Source: Acholeplasmatales bacterium
Lineage (GTDB): Bacteria; Bacillota_I; Bacilli_A; Acholeplasmatales; Acholeplasmataceae
NCBI GenBank assembly: GCA_031284585.1
Contig: JAITXT010000009.1
Span: 1 to 64,000 of the forward strand
DNA: 64,000 bases
Direction of reading: 5' to 3'
Made by a program: the position numbers and the translations under genes
Notes under the pieces: generated by a model
What the model was told of the DNA's origin: nothing
Databases searched by the model: none
What the model saw: the letters and a program-made list of their open reading frames with translations, nothing else
Shown here: one piece after another, positions 17,972 to 26,936 of the stretch
How positions within the stretch are numbered: position 1 is the stretch's first letter
Layout: each line of letters opens with the position of its first letter

Positions 17972-18223
17972 ATGTCATATATTCCATCTTTTACAATTAC
18001 TGATGAAATACTAGAATTAGCTATTGAAATAACAGAGATTATTGAGAGGATTAATCTATTAAATTCTTTAATTGTTTTACCGAAGCTAAGAAAAATAAAC
18101 TTAATTAAATCTATTCAATCCTCACTAGCAATAGAAAATAATTCTATGTCACAATCACAAACACAAGATATAATAAATGGAAAACTAGTAATTGGACCAT
18201 TTAATGAAAGTAGTTTAATTTAA
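17972..18223 (+). pseudogene. Fic family protein, N-terminal remnant
   Basis: The 83 residues match the N-terminal (Fic_N) region of Fic AMP-transferases: YIPSFTITDEILEL, then LRKINLIKSIQSSLAIENNS and IINGKLVIGP. Within it, S51-L-A-I-E55-N56 fits the inhibitory-helix motif [S/T]xxxE[G/N] that blocks the ATP site. The frame then stops, and no Fic core (HxFx[D/E]GNGRxxR) is found downstream. What remains is an inhibitory segment without a catalytic domain, so this is almost certainly a truncated gene. It still has a consensus promoter and an AAGGAG ribosome binding site. A small regulatory protein is possible but speculative. Confidence 0.75.
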
Positions 18224-18261
18224 TATATTAATTCTTCTAATTCTTATTATGAGAGATAGGT

Positions 18262-18670
18262 AATGAAGTTAAGTGTGTTGATGAACACCTAAAAAAAGTG
18301 AAATATTCAAATTTAAATGATGGCTTATCTTATATTGGTACTAAATATGTTCAATTTAATAATTCAATAGTATATAACAATGAAATCAAAATACCATTTG
18401 ATGAAGTTAAAAACTTTGAAATTGAACCAATTGGTTATTTTTTTATGCATCAGGAGAGGTTCAGCAGGGGAAAAAATATGCTGTTTTGCTCGAGGATTTA
18501 TAAATAATCCTTTTTTATATTATTTTTTACAGTCACCAATATTTATAGAAATATTTATAACAAATACAAACGGAATTATTGGATGTTTTTCAATAAAGAA
18601 AATAAAAGAAATGATTATTCCTATTCCTCCTTTTGATATTTATAATTTAAACAATCTAAACAGCGAATAA
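18262..18670 (+). pseudogene. Type I restriction specificity subunit (HsdS) remnant
   Basis: Two adjacent frames together read like one target-recognition domain of HsdS. Frame one (about 18262-18450) gives EHLKKVKYSNLNDGLSYIGTK and IPFDEVKNFEIEPIGYFFM. Frame two continues with RRGSAGEKICCF, FINNPFLYYFLQSPIF, NTNGIIG and SIKKIKEMIIPIPPFD, the usual TRD-to-conserved-helix transition. A frameshift near 18440-18460, a missing start, a shortened middle and lack of the second half mark it as a pseudogene. No hsdM or hsdR lies in the window. HsdS normally sets the DNA target of a type I restriction-modification complex. Confidence 0.68.
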
Positions 18671-18708
18671 AAGAAAAAAATAATTAAGCACTTTCATTAG
18701 ATCATCAC

Positions 18709-20056
18709 TCATTTTAGTATCTCCCAATAAATATTTTTTTGAGTTCCTGCTTTCTTGATGTAATTATACTTTTGTAAAATATTCAAACAACGATAAACAG
18801 TTTTCTCACTTTTGAATATTAATTCGGACATTTCAATATTCTTATAATGTGGATTTTTCTTTAATATTTCTAATACTTCAATTTCAGTATTGTTTAGCTC
18901 ATCTACTGGTGGAACTTTTGTAGTATCACTACCATATAGTATTTCTTTTCTATAAATATTAAAAGAAAAACCTTCGTGGTTATCAGCATAATCATATTTT
19001 ATTTTTGCATCATCGAATAAGGAAAATGCTCTTTTGAATCCAGTACCGAACGCTTCAATTTGTGAACACCTAAATAATATTTCAGAAATCTTAGGGTTTC
19101 TAAAAGAACAAGGAAAATTATTTTTTGAGAAAGTAATTGGTTCTATACCTCTAGGTAATTTTCCAGGGTTGTATATTGTTATTTTAGTTGGAAATATATC
19201 TATTTCGTGGTAGGTTGAAGATGTATGATATGAAGCATGAGCAAATGAATTAACAATAATTTCTCTAATTGCGTTAACTGGTATTTCAGACATATCAACT
19301 CTTCTTGTTGAATTTATCTCTGCTGCACATCCGATGTTTTTACAAATGAATTTATAAGATTCCTCAATACACTCAAAAATATTTCCATGAATTTGAACCA
19401 TATCGAGTATAGTTATTTTTTGTTCTGTAGCGAAAACACCCATTTTTAGCCAAATGGGTCCCTTGCTTGAAAATAATAAATTTCCAGCATTTGTTAAGTA
19501 ATCTCCATTTACAAGACCTAATTTAGATAACGCGGTTATTGAATTGATATAGTTTTCAGTAATTCTATTTTTTTTAAATCCTTCATTATAATTGTATTTA
19601 ATAATACAATCATTTACTTCGTTTATTTTAGTATTAGAAGATTCTAATTCCCATTTTTTATCTGTTGTATTTAAATCATTAAATAATTCGCTTAGTTGAG
19701 TCTGCGTCATTTCCCTTGTTTCATCACTTACACGAATATAATATTTACCACTAGTTGAATAAGGGACTTCTTGTCCACTAAATATTACCTGTATATATGA
19801 TAAGTTGTTTAATAGGGAAAGCATTAATTGAAAGGGCGGGTATTGGACGGATTCGTTCATATATTTTTGTTGAAATATCTCTTAGAGTCTTTTCACCAAT
19901 AATTTGACCATTAACATCTCCTTTATTTTTTACTCCAAAGTATAAAATACCATGTTTATGTTTGTTTAATATAGCTGCAATATCACGAAGTGCTTTATCT
20001 AATTCAGCCGTTGACTCCCTAAATTCTGTTATTTCATTTTCAAAACCTAAATTCAT
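18709..20056 (-). pseudogene. AlbA_2 / HATPase-type transcriptional regulator-like gene, frameshifted
   Basis: The N-terminal frame (19778-20056; ATG preceded by AAAGGAG) encodes an AlbA_2 (Schlafen AAA_4) domain: ENEITEFRESTAELDKAL, ILYFGVKNKGDVNGQ. A second frame (18709-19860) continues with KYYIRVSDETREM, then a GHKL-like ATPase region (IREIIVNSFAHASY, ITIYNPGKLP, GTGFKRAF) and a C-terminal winged helix (LIFKSEKTVYRCLNILQKYNYIKKAG). The switch lies near 19790-19800, where the first frame ends IIYTGNI and the second picks up QVIFSGQE. One indel therefore breaks an otherwise full-length COG2865-type gene of roughly 450 residues. Such genes often sit in defence or mobile islands. A sequencing error at this point cannot be excluded. 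Confidence 0.8.
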
Positions 20057-20114
20057 TAACTATACTCCTTTTCATTCTTCTTATATCATGTAAAATGTTT
20101 TTAGATAACATTTT

Positions 20115-20194
20115 GGACATTATTTCGGACAAAAAGGGCAAAAAGGACATTATTTTGGACAAAAAGGACAAAAAGGACATTATTTTGGACAAAA
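20115..20194. repeat. 30-bp tandem repeat, about 2.7 copies
   Basis: Units starting at 20115, 20145 and 20175 follow GGACATTATTTTGGACAAAA plus AGGACAAAAA, with only two differences between the first two copies. The array lies directly upstream of the AlbA_2-like gene, on the promoter side. The period is ten codons, so it could also be a decayed coding linker. One plus-strand frame from an ATG at about 20089 reads 37 residues of I/L/D/K-rich repeats. Confidence 0.8.
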
Positions 20195-20286
20195 GAAGCC
20201 CGATTTAAATTCTGTTGTAAGATACCCTTAGTGGAGGCAATTAATTATTTTTTTTCCCTCTTTTTAATATACTTAATTTTTAAATC

Positions 20287-20459
20287 TCACTTGAAAGTTT
20301 CCACTCTCAAGTATGAGTAATTCAAATTCAGATTGATTATTTTGTTTATTTGATTGAAATCGTTAGTTATTTCATCTGATCCAGACAATAAAGATGAATC
20401 GATTTTTCGTAAATGTTTCACTATTATATAATTCTCACCACCACACTCCTTAAGTCGGA
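20287..20459 (-). pseudogene. Short decayed reading frame, unrecognised
   Basis: On the minus strand a frame with normal-looking amino acid composition runs from about 20459 to a TGA at 20287-20289, with a possible GTG start at 20421. It contains ECGGENYIIVKHLRKIDS and SGSDEITNDFNQINKI. The ECGGEN part comes from the dispersed repeat copy at 20439-20453. The inverted copy at 58569 reads ECGVEN in the same phase. No family is recognised and there is no ribosome binding site, so I take it as a gene fragment. Confidence 0.35.
20439..20453 (+). repeat. Dispersed repeat, copy 2 (partial)
   Basis: CACCACACTCCTTAA matches CACCACACTCCTGAA of the copies at 17746 and 58569 with one mismatch. It has the same orientation as copy 1, and the two bracket the 2.7-kb set of broken accessory genes. 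Confidence 0.5.
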
Positions 20460-20472
20460 TTTAAACTATAAA

Positions 20473-20501
20473 TAGAAATTAAAAATTTAAAGTGCTATAA
20501 T
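20473..20501 (+). promoter_or_regulatory. Extended -10 promoter of the copper-type module
   Basis: TGCTATAAT (20493-20501) is an extended -10 box, with a weak -35 TAGAAA (20473-20478) at 17-bp spacing. The ATG follows 25 bp later behind an AGGGAGGG ribosome binding site. No operator dyad was seen. Confidence 0.5.
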
Positions 20502-20526
20502 ATTATTCATTAAGAGGGAGGGCTTA

Positions 20527-22137
20527 ATGCAAAATATTAATTTAAAAATTAAAAATATGACATGCTTAGCATGTGAAACAAAAATAGATAATAAATTAAA
20601 AAGTACTCCTGGTGTTTTGGAATGTAACGTAAGTTTTTCTAAAAATGCAGCAAGCCTTTCATTTGATGAAGAAATAATAAATACCAAAGATATTATTGGT
20701 CTAATTAATAGTATCGGCTATCATGCATCTTTAATTCTAGATCAAGATGAAAATATTAAAGAAATTTCTATTAAAGTATATGGAATGACAACCCTTGAAT
20801 GTGAAAAATTAATCAAAGAAAATCTTCTTGATTCTATTGGTATTAAGGAAGTAAAAGTTAATCTTCTTAAACTTAAAGTAGAAGTTGTTTATATTGATAA
20901 TCTTACAAGTATAGATAAGATTACTAAACTAATAGACGATTTAGGTTATGAGACAGGAGAAGTAAAAAAGATAGACACAACTCTAAAGCCTATCAATCCA
21001 TTCTTTAAAGTTCTAGGACTTTTAATAATTTTATTAATAAGTTATATAACTATTAGTACTCTAGGAATATTTGATTTCGTGAATATATTTCCAACCGCAG
21101 ATGCTTCAACAGGATATCTAATGTTATTCGTAATTGGACTTTTGACTTCTTTTCACTGTGTAGCAATGTGTGGAGGTATTAATATATCTGTTAATGTTAA
21201 TAAAGATACCAAAACAACTGAAAGTTGTACAAGTGATTGTAGTAACTGTAATAAAACATGTTCCAAAAATGGAAAGAAAAAAACATTTAAATCTAGTATT
21301 TTATATAATTTAGGTAGAGTTATTTCTTATACAGCAATTGGAGCTCTTGTTGGTGGTTTAGGTTCAATCTTATCTTTTTCTGATACTGCTAAAGGTATAG
21401 TAATGATAATAGCATCTATATTTATGATCATAATGGGCTTAAATATGTTTGGTTCTTTTTCATTTCTTAAAAAAATAACTCCCAGGTTACCAAAATCACT
21501 AAATAAATTAATTAATACAAAGAAATCAAATTCAAAATCAGAATTAATTGTCGGACTCTTAAATGGATTTATGCCATGTGGACCTTTAACGGCAATGCAA
21601 ATATATGCATTATCTACAGGAAGTATTTTTCTAGGCGCTTTATCCATGTTTTTATTCTCACTAGGAACTGTACCTTTGATGTTTTTACTAGGAATAGTTA
21701 GTTCTCATTTAACTACTAAATTCGCTAAAACTCTTACAACTGCAAGTGCTATTCTAGTTATGTTATTAGGCATGTTCATGCTATCTAACGGTACAACGCT
21801 TGCTGGAGTAAATTTCTTAAATTTTACAGATGATACAAATATCCTTGTAGCAATTTATGATGAGACCACTAATACCCAAACAATTTCCTTTGATTTAGAA
21901 ACAAATAAGTATAAATCATTTAAAGTAAAAAAAGGTATTCCTGTAATCCTTGAGATAAACGCCACAACTAGCAGTTTAACTAGTTGTAATAACGAACTAA
22001 GGATTAGCAAATTTAAAATATCTCAAACTTTAACCGTAGGAATCAACACATTATATTTCACTCCAACAGAATTAGGAACAATAAGTTATAGTTGTTGGAT
22101 GGGAATGATAAAAGCAAAAATAATAGTAATTAACTAG
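20527..22137 (+). CDS. HMA - TauE/SafE (DsbD-like) membrane - cupredoxin fusion, probable copper handling
   Basis: The 536-residue protein has four parts. Residues 1-70 are an HMA metal-binding domain with M-T-C-L-A-C. Residues about 78-146 are a second HMA fold that has lost the first cysteine (GMTTLEC). Residues about 155-425 are a membrane core of the COG2836 TauE/SafE-DsbD type, with paired half-repeats FHCVAMCGG and GFMPCGPLTAMQ and a Cys-rich loop (SCTSDCSNCNKTCSK). Residues about 430-536 are a cupredoxin-like domain ending SCWMGMIKAK. Related fusions in Bacillota are associated with copper or heavy-metal trafficking; the exact transport direction is not known. The next gene, 11 bp downstream, is a second cupredoxin, which supports a copper role. 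Confidence 0.82.
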   Translation: MQNINLKIKNMTCLACETKIDNKLKSTPGVLECNVSFSKNAASLSFDEEIINTKDIIGLINSIGYHASLILDQDENIKEISIKVYGMTTLECEKLIKENLLDSIGIKEVKVNLLKLKVEVVYIDNLTSIDKITKLIDDLGYETGEVKKIDTTLKPINPFFKVLGLLIILLISYITISTLGIFDFVNIFPTADASTGYLMLFVIGLLTSFHCVAMCGGINISVNVNKDTKTTESCTSDCSNCNKTCSKNGKKKTFKSSILYNLGRVISYTAIGALVGGLGSILSFSDTAKGIVMIIASIFMIIMGLNMFGSFSFLKKITPRLPKSLNKLINTKKSNSKSELIVGLLNGFMPCGPLTAMQIYALSTGSIFLGALSMFLFSLGTVPLMFLLGIVSSHLTTKFAKTLTTASAILVMLLGMFMLSNGTTLAGVNFLNFTDDTNILVAIYDETTNTQTISFDLETNKYKSFKVKKGIPVILEINATTSSLTSCNNELRISKFKISQTLTVGINTLYFTPTELGTISYSCWMGMIKAKIIVIN

Positions 22138-22148
22138 AAGGACATGAA

Positions 22149-22592
22149 ATGGCAAATCAAAAAACAATTGAAAGAATAAAAAGACAAGAAGAAATTGCAA
22201 AGCAGAAAGCTATAGAGAAAAAGATAAAAAGAAATAAAATTATTATAATTATGTCATCAACTCTCGGAGTCGTTTTATTAATTCTAACTTTAATTCTTGT
22301 TTTTTCTAATCCTACAAAAATAGATAGTGATGGAAATCAGATAGTCTCTACAACTATGACATTTCAAGGTTCTAAAGACATAACAGTTAAAGTAGGACAA
22401 CCAGTAAAGTGGACTATTAAAGGGGCTAATGCTGAACTTGGTTGTATGGATGGCGTAAAAAGCGATTTATTTAGTTTTAATGGTGTTTTTAGTAATAGAG
22501 AATCTACTGTTAGATTTACACCAAGAAGCAGAGGTACATATAGGGTAACTTGTTCACATGGCAATGAGGTTTGCATCATAAAAGTAGTTTAA
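22149..22592 (+). CDS. Membrane-anchored cupredoxin-domain protein
   Basis: This 147-residue protein has a highly charged N-terminus (residues 1-32), one membrane helix (about 33-55, IIIIMSSTLGVVLLILTLIL) and an external cupredoxin-like domain (about 65-147). It is rich in beta strands, with ELGCMDG and a C-terminal TCSHGNEVC that offers Cys and His copper ligands. It starts 11 bp after the HMA-TauE-cupredoxin gene with an AGAAGGA ribosome binding site, so the two form one operon. It may receive or buffer copper outside the membrane; that is inference from domain and neighbour. Confidence 0.75.
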   Translation: MANQKTIERIKRQEEIAKQKAIEKKIKRNKIIIIMSSTLGVVLLILTLILVFSNPTKIDSDGNQIVSTTMTFQGSKDITVKVGQPVKWTIKGANAELGCMDGVKSDLFSFNGVFSNRESTVRFTPRSRGTYRVTCSHGNEVCIIKVV

Positions 22593-22625
22593 ATTATACT
22601 TTTAATCCAAAAAATATAAATTATT

Positions 22626-23828
22626 TTACTTAGTTTTAACTTGATTAACCATTTGATTTATTCTATCTAATGTTTTCTTATCAAAATTTGATAAAGCAAC
22701 TCCATTAAAAGGATCACTTTCTGAATTAAGAGGATAGTATCTATTGTTTGCATAACTCCAGTTATCTAACCATTCTTTATCCTCGGTATAATCACAAAGA
22801 CCTAAACTTTCAGCTAATTCAGGATTAATTATCCAATTATATGCTTCAAGTACTGGTGTGCAATAACCTACAGTAGAAGCATTTTCATATGCATTATAAG
22901 GATTTAAAAAGAAATTAATAAATTCATGTGCAAGATCGACATGTCTTGCTTTCTTCGGTATTACAAAAGCATCCATGAATGCAATAGCGTCTTCTGGAAT
23001 AACAATATCGAAAGATATTTCATCAATACTTTTACCTTCATCTAATTCCATATATAACATATCTAGCATATCTCCAGTCCAAGTATATCCTAATTCAAGA
23101 TTTGATGAAATAATATTTTTCTTTAAAGTATCAAAACCCCATTCAAAAATATTAGAATTAATTAAAAGATTTTGAACATCTTTAATTAAATTATTTCCAC
23201 TAGTTGGTAATTCATTTAAATCATCTTTACCAAGTGCTTGTAGACCAGCAGAATAAATAAATCTTGGAGAATCATATATTCCAATTCTAGTACCTTGAGG
23301 TAAAATAGAAGGATTAAAGAAATTTTGAGCTGCAGTTTTTGGATCACTTATTATCTCTTCTAAACCTTTTTTATTTTTATCATACATAATTCCAAACGTA
23401 CCCCAAAAATAAGGAACACAGAAGTCAACGGGATCTTTAACTCCAGATTTTGTAGTCTGAGGAGACAAAGAATCTAAAATCGTATTAACACCTGGAACTA
23501 AATAACTTTTATTATAAAATGGTAACTTAGAAAAGTCAATTTCTTGTAATAAATCATTTTGAACCATTTTTTCTATCATATAATCAGAAGGAATAACTAA
23601 ATCATAGACAGTCGTTCCATTTTTGACACGTGAATAAAAAAGTTCATTAGAATCAGTCGTGCTCATGTTTACAACTACATTAAATTCATTTTCAAACTTT
23701 TCTAATAAATCAGGATTGATATATTCTCCCCAATTAAGTAAAAGCAAAGTATCTTTCATAGAATTGCACGATGATAAAATAGTGCTCAAAACAATTAAAA
23801 TTAATATGATTATTTTTTTGTTTTTCAT
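22626..23828 (-). CDS. potD: Spermidine/putrescine ABC transporter substrate-binding lipoprotein
   Basis: This 400-residue lipoprotein has a signal peptide with a lipobox (LSSC, Cys21) and the PotD family pattern: LLLNWGEYINPDLLEKFE, VVNMSTTDSNEL, YDLVIPSDYMI, YFWGTFGIMYD and DAFVIPKKARHVDLAHEFINF. PotD binds polyamines outside the cell and delivers them to PotBC. Its start overlaps the potC stop by 4 bp (ATGA). It is the last gene of the potABCD operon and converges with the cupredoxin gene. Confidence 0.95.
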   Translation of the reverse strand: MKNKKIIILILIVLSTILSSCNSMKDTLLLLNWGEYINPDLLEKFENEFNVVVNMSTTDSNELFYSRVKNGTTVYDLVIPSDYMIEKMVQNDLLQEIDFSKLPFYNKSYLVPGVNTILDSLSPQTTKSGVKDPVDFCVPYFWGTFGIMYDKNKKGLEEIISDPKTAAQNFFNPSILPQGTRIGIYDSPRFIYSAGLQALGKDDLNELPTSGNNLIKDVQNLLINSNIFEWGFDTLKKNIISSNLELGYTWTGDMLDMLYMELDEGKSIDEISFDIVIPEDAIAFMDAFVIPKKARHVDLAHEFINFFLNPYNAYENASTVGYCTPVLEAYNWIINPELAESLGLCDYTEDKEWLDNWSYANNRYYPLNSESDPFNGVALSNFDKKTLDRINQMVNQVKTK

Positions 23829-24673
23829 TTAGATTTACCTCTATTCATTAAGAATCTTGATGTTATAATCAACATTAAAGTAACTATTAAAAGCAAAGTA
23901 GAAAAAGCATAAACACTTGGTGTTAAACTACGTCTACCTATAGATGAATATATCCAGATTGATAAATTATCAAATCCATTACCAGTAGTATAGTAAGAAA
24001 TAACAAAATCATCAACGCTTACAGTGAATGCTAATAGAGCTCCTGAAAAGATAGACGAACTTATTGCAGGTATAATTACTTTTTTAATAGCTCTAAATGG
24101 TTTAACTCCAAGATCTAAGGCAGCATCTATTAAATTCTTATCAATTTCCTTTAACTTAGGTAATACACTTAAAATAACATAAGGAAGTGTAAAGAATAAA
24201 TGCGCTAGAATCATTGTTGTAGGTCCAAATAAATAAGGGAAAACTGGAAGTAACAAAGAGAAAACTAACATAAGAGAAATACCTGTAACCATATCAGCGT
24301 TAAGAAGAGGTATATTATTTAATAATATCATTATTTGTTTTGATTTTTTAGATAATGAAAATATACCAATAGCAATTAAAGTACCTAAAATAGTAGATAA
24401 AGAAACGGAAACTAAACTTACTATTAGCGTATTAAAAATCGCATTTCGAAGAGTCCTTTCCTTAAACATTTCAAGATACCATTTAAAAGTAAATCCACCG
24501 AATTGTTGAGTATTAACAGATGAATTAAATGATTGTAATGCAATCATGATTGTTGATGCATAAATTAGAACAATTGTTAAAGCTACTAATACATAAGCAA
24601 TAATTTTAAGCGCCTTTCTTAATCTTCTAGTATCTTTATATCCATAATCTTTTATATTTGCAATTTCGGTCAT
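23825..24673 (-). CDS. potC: Spermidine/putrescine ABC transporter permease PotC
   Basis: The 282-residue inner-membrane permease has about six helices and the binding-protein-dependent EAA-type loop (DAALDLGVKPFRAIKKVIIPAI), which docks on the ATPase PotA. Family-typical features are FNSSVNTQQFGGFTFKWY near the start and SVDDFVISYYTTG. The gene overlaps potB by 4 bp upstream and potD by 4 bp downstream, which implies coupled translation. It forms the channel with PotB. Confidence 0.95.
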   Translation of the reverse strand: MTEIANIKDYGYKDTRRLRKALKIIAYVLVALTIVLIYASTIMIALQSFNSSVNTQQFGGFTFKWYLEMFKERTLRNAIFNTLIVSLVSVSLSTILGTLIAIGIFSLSKKSKQIMILLNNIPLLNADMVTGISLMLVFSLLLPVFPYLFGPTTMILAHLFFTLPYVILSVLPKLKEIDKNLIDAALDLGVKPFRAIKKVIIPAISSSIFSGALLAFTVSVDDFVISYYTTGNGFDNLSIWIYSSIGRRSLTPSVYAFSTLLLIVTLMLIITSRFLMNRGKSK

Positions 24674-25491
24674 AATAAAGTTTCTCCTTCCTTATCAGTT
24701 TTATTAAGTAAAATTAAAGATACCATAATAAAAATTAATAAGATAATCGATAATAGGGAACCAAAATTATAGTTCATATTTCTAAAAGATTGTTCTATAA
24801 TATTTCCAACTAATAATTTATCTCCTTTTCCAAGTATCTGGGGAATCGCAAATCCACTTAATGCTGGCAAAAAGACCATTATCGAACCACTAACAATCCC
24901 TTTTAAACTTAAAGGAAATGTAACTTTGAAAAATGTTTTAAATTCTGGAAGACCTAAATCAAGACTTGCTTCCTCATATGATTTGTCTATTTTTTCTAAG
25001 GCTGTATATATCGGCAAAATCATGAAAGGTAGATATGTAACTACCATTCCTAAAATAATAGCAAATCCAGTACCATTAGCATTTATTCCTGTAATTCCTA
25101 GTAAACTAGTAATAATATTATTTGTTTCAAGCAAACTACCAACTGCTTGAATTCGAAGTAATAAATTACTCCACATGGGAAGAACAAAAATAATAATTAC
25201 AAGAAATTTATTTTTGATTCTTGATTTATAGATTACAAAAGCTGCTAAATATCCTAAAATAATACAAAAGATAGTTGCTGTAATACTATAGAATAGTGAA
25301 TTAAGAATAGAAATCATAGTAGAAGAATCAAAAAATAATTCAAAAGCAAAAAGAGAAATAACAGCACCATCAAGAGTTAAGCCTTCAGACTCCATAAATA
25401 TTAATACTGTCATTATCAATATCGGGAAGAATGCAAGCAAGATTAACCAAACAAGATATGGAATGGATAAAACTTTATATGCTTTGTTCAT
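24670..25491 (-). CDS. potB: Spermidine/putrescine ABC transporter permease PotB
   Basis: The 273-residue permease has about six helices. Its EAA loop is EEASLDLGLPEFKTFFKVTFPLS, followed by SGFAIPQILGKGDKLLVGNIIEQSF, both characteristic of PotB. It overlaps the 3' end of potA by 17 bp and potC by 4 bp, so the operon is tightly packed. It pairs with PotC as the membrane channel. Confidence 0.95.
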   Translation of the reverse strand: MNKAYKVLSIPYLVWLILLAFFPILIMTVLIFMESEGLTLDGAVISLFAFELFFDSSTMISILNSLFYSITATIFCIILGYLAAFVIYKSRIKNKFLVIIIFVLPMWSNLLLRIQAVGSLLETNNIITSLLGITGINANGTGFAIILGMVVTYLPFMILPIYTALEKIDKSYEEASLDLGLPEFKTFFKVTFPLSLKGIVSGSIMVFLPALSGFAIPQILGKGDKLLVGNIIEQSFRNMNYNFGSLLSIILLIFIMVSLILLNKTDKEGETLL

Positions 25492-26599
25492 TGCTAGTTG
25501 AAATCTCCTCTGATTTCATTAAATGGATTTCGTACGGGTCAACTTTTAATCCAATCTCTTCATTTATTTCGTAACTTTCGTAAGAGTTAACTTCAATTGT
25601 TAATCCATTTACATCTACTTCAAGTTCATTATGTACTCCTTTAAAGATTACAGATTTCACGATACCAACAATACTTGCTTTATCTATTTCAACAACATCC
25701 CAGTCTTCTGGTCTAATTACAACATTAACACTTTCACCTGGGTCAAAGGTATAACCAACACATTTAAAATTAACACTTAAAAAATTAACTAAATTTTTAT
25801 CAATATAAGTTCCAGGGAATATATTACTTTCTCCTACGAATTTAGCAACATATTTATTAATAGGTTCATTATATATTTTTCTATTAGTACCTTCTTGAAC
25901 AATTATTCCTTCTTTCATAACGACAATTCTATCGCTCATAGTCATAGCTTCTTCTTGATCATGAGTTACAAATATAAAAGTAATACCAAGTTTTCTTTGC
26001 ATTTCTTTTAATTCATATTGCATATTTTGTCTTAATTTTAAATCAAGAGCGGATAACGGTTCATCTAAAAGTAAAATTCTAGGTCTATTAATAATAGCTC
26101 TAGCTAGTGCAACACGTTGTTGTTGACCACCTGACATTTGATCTATTTTTCTATTTTCAAAACCTACTAAACCTACCAATCTTAAAGCATATCTTGCTTC
26201 TTCTTCAATTCGTTCTTTTATTATCTTTCGATAACCTTTTACTTTATCAATTTCAAATTTTTTTAATAAATAATCTAGTGGTCTATTATTCAATCCAAAA
26301 GATACATTTCCGATCACATTTAAATGTGGAAAAAGAGCATATCTTTGAAAAACTGTATTAATAGGTCTAGCATATGGCGGTAAATCATTGATTACTTTAC
26401 CGTCAATAATTATTTCGCCTGAATCAGGAGTTTCAAAACCCCCTATCATTCTAAGAGTGGTTGTTTTTCCACAACCAGATGGTCCTAAAAGTGTTACGAA
26501 TTCATTTTCATAAATAGTTAAATCTATTGAATCTACTACTTTCTCACCATCAAATGTTTTTGATACTTGTCTTAATTGAATTATTGGTTTACTTCCCAC
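25475..26599 (-). CDS. potA: Spermidine/putrescine ABC transporter ATPase PotA
   Basis: The 374-residue ATPase has Walker A GPSGCGKTT, Q-loop VFQRYALFPHL, signature MSGGQQQR, Walker B LLLDEPLSALD and H-loop FVTHDQEE. A C-terminal TOBE-like domain (residues about 250-360, NVVIRPEDWDVV) follows. Translation probably starts at GTG (26597-26599), 11 bp after AAAGGAG; the ATG closer to that site is out of frame. There is a small insertion (residues about 105-125, FEIDKVKGYRKIIKERIEEE) between the Q-loop and the signature. First gene of the operon. Confidence 0.95.
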   Translation of the reverse strand: MGSKPIIQLRQVSKTFDGEKVVDSIDLTIYENEFVTLLGPSGCGKTTTLRMIGGFETPDSGEIIIDGKVINDLPPYARPINTVFQRYALFPHLNVIGNVSFGLNNRPLDYLLKKFEIDKVKGYRKIIKERIEEEARYALRLVGLVGFENRKIDQMSGGQQQRVALARAIINRPRILLLDEPLSALDLKLRQNMQYELKEMQRKLGITFIFVTHDQEEAMTMSDRIVVMKEGIIVQEGTNRKIYNEPINKYVAKFVGESNIFPGTYIDKNLVNFLSVNFKCVGYTFDPGESVNVVIRPEDWDVVEIDKASIVGIVKSVIFKGVHNELEVDVNGLTIEVNSYESYEINEEIGLKVDPYEIHLMKSEEISTSNEQSI

Positions 26600-26629
26600 G
26601 TCGTTATCATCTCCTTTAAAAACGCATAT

Positions 26630-26660
26630 ATTATATTACTATTTTTAAATAAAATGTAAA
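26630..26660 (-). promoter_or_regulatory. Possible promoter of the pot operon
   Basis: On the minus strand TATAAT (26630-26635) sits 19 bp downstream of TTTACA (26655-26660), about 30 bp before the potA start. The spacer is longer than ideal, so the -35 call is weak. Confidence 0.4.
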
Positions 26661-26895
26661 AATGTACTTATAAAAATAATAATTTTTCTTTTAGTAAAAT
26701 AATACGCTAATTTTAATTAAATATTAACTAAAAATTTTAAAAAAATTAAAATTTCTAACCATTTTGAACGCAATTTCTCTTATTTTGCATTTTCTACCAA
26801 AACAATAAATAAATATGGTAATATTAGGTATAGATTATTATTTTCTTCTCTTCATGTTTAGGGATCAAATTTAATTTATAACTAAAACATTTAAT

Positions 26896-26936
26896 AAAAA
26901 ACGGTGAGCTTACTTTTTAACATCACCGTTTTTTTT
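26896..26936 (+). terminator. Intrinsic terminator in the potA / 27000 divergent gap
   Basis: A stem AAAAAACGGTGA / TCACCGTTTTTT with a 15-nt loop is followed by more T residues, an intrinsic terminator read on the plus strand. No plus-strand gene lies before it, because potA runs the other way. It could end a small RNA, act as an attenuator for the gene at 27000, or stop antisense transcripts. The rest of the 26600-26999 gap shows nothing coding. Confidence 0.65.

Noticed and set aside
20101-20210. CRISPR array at the 30-bp repeats
   Set aside because: The units are directly adjacent without spacers and no cas genes are nearby.
22580-22603. Hairpin AAAAGTA / TACTTTT between the cupredoxin gene and potD
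   Set aside because: The stem is short and A+T-only, with no U tract on either side.
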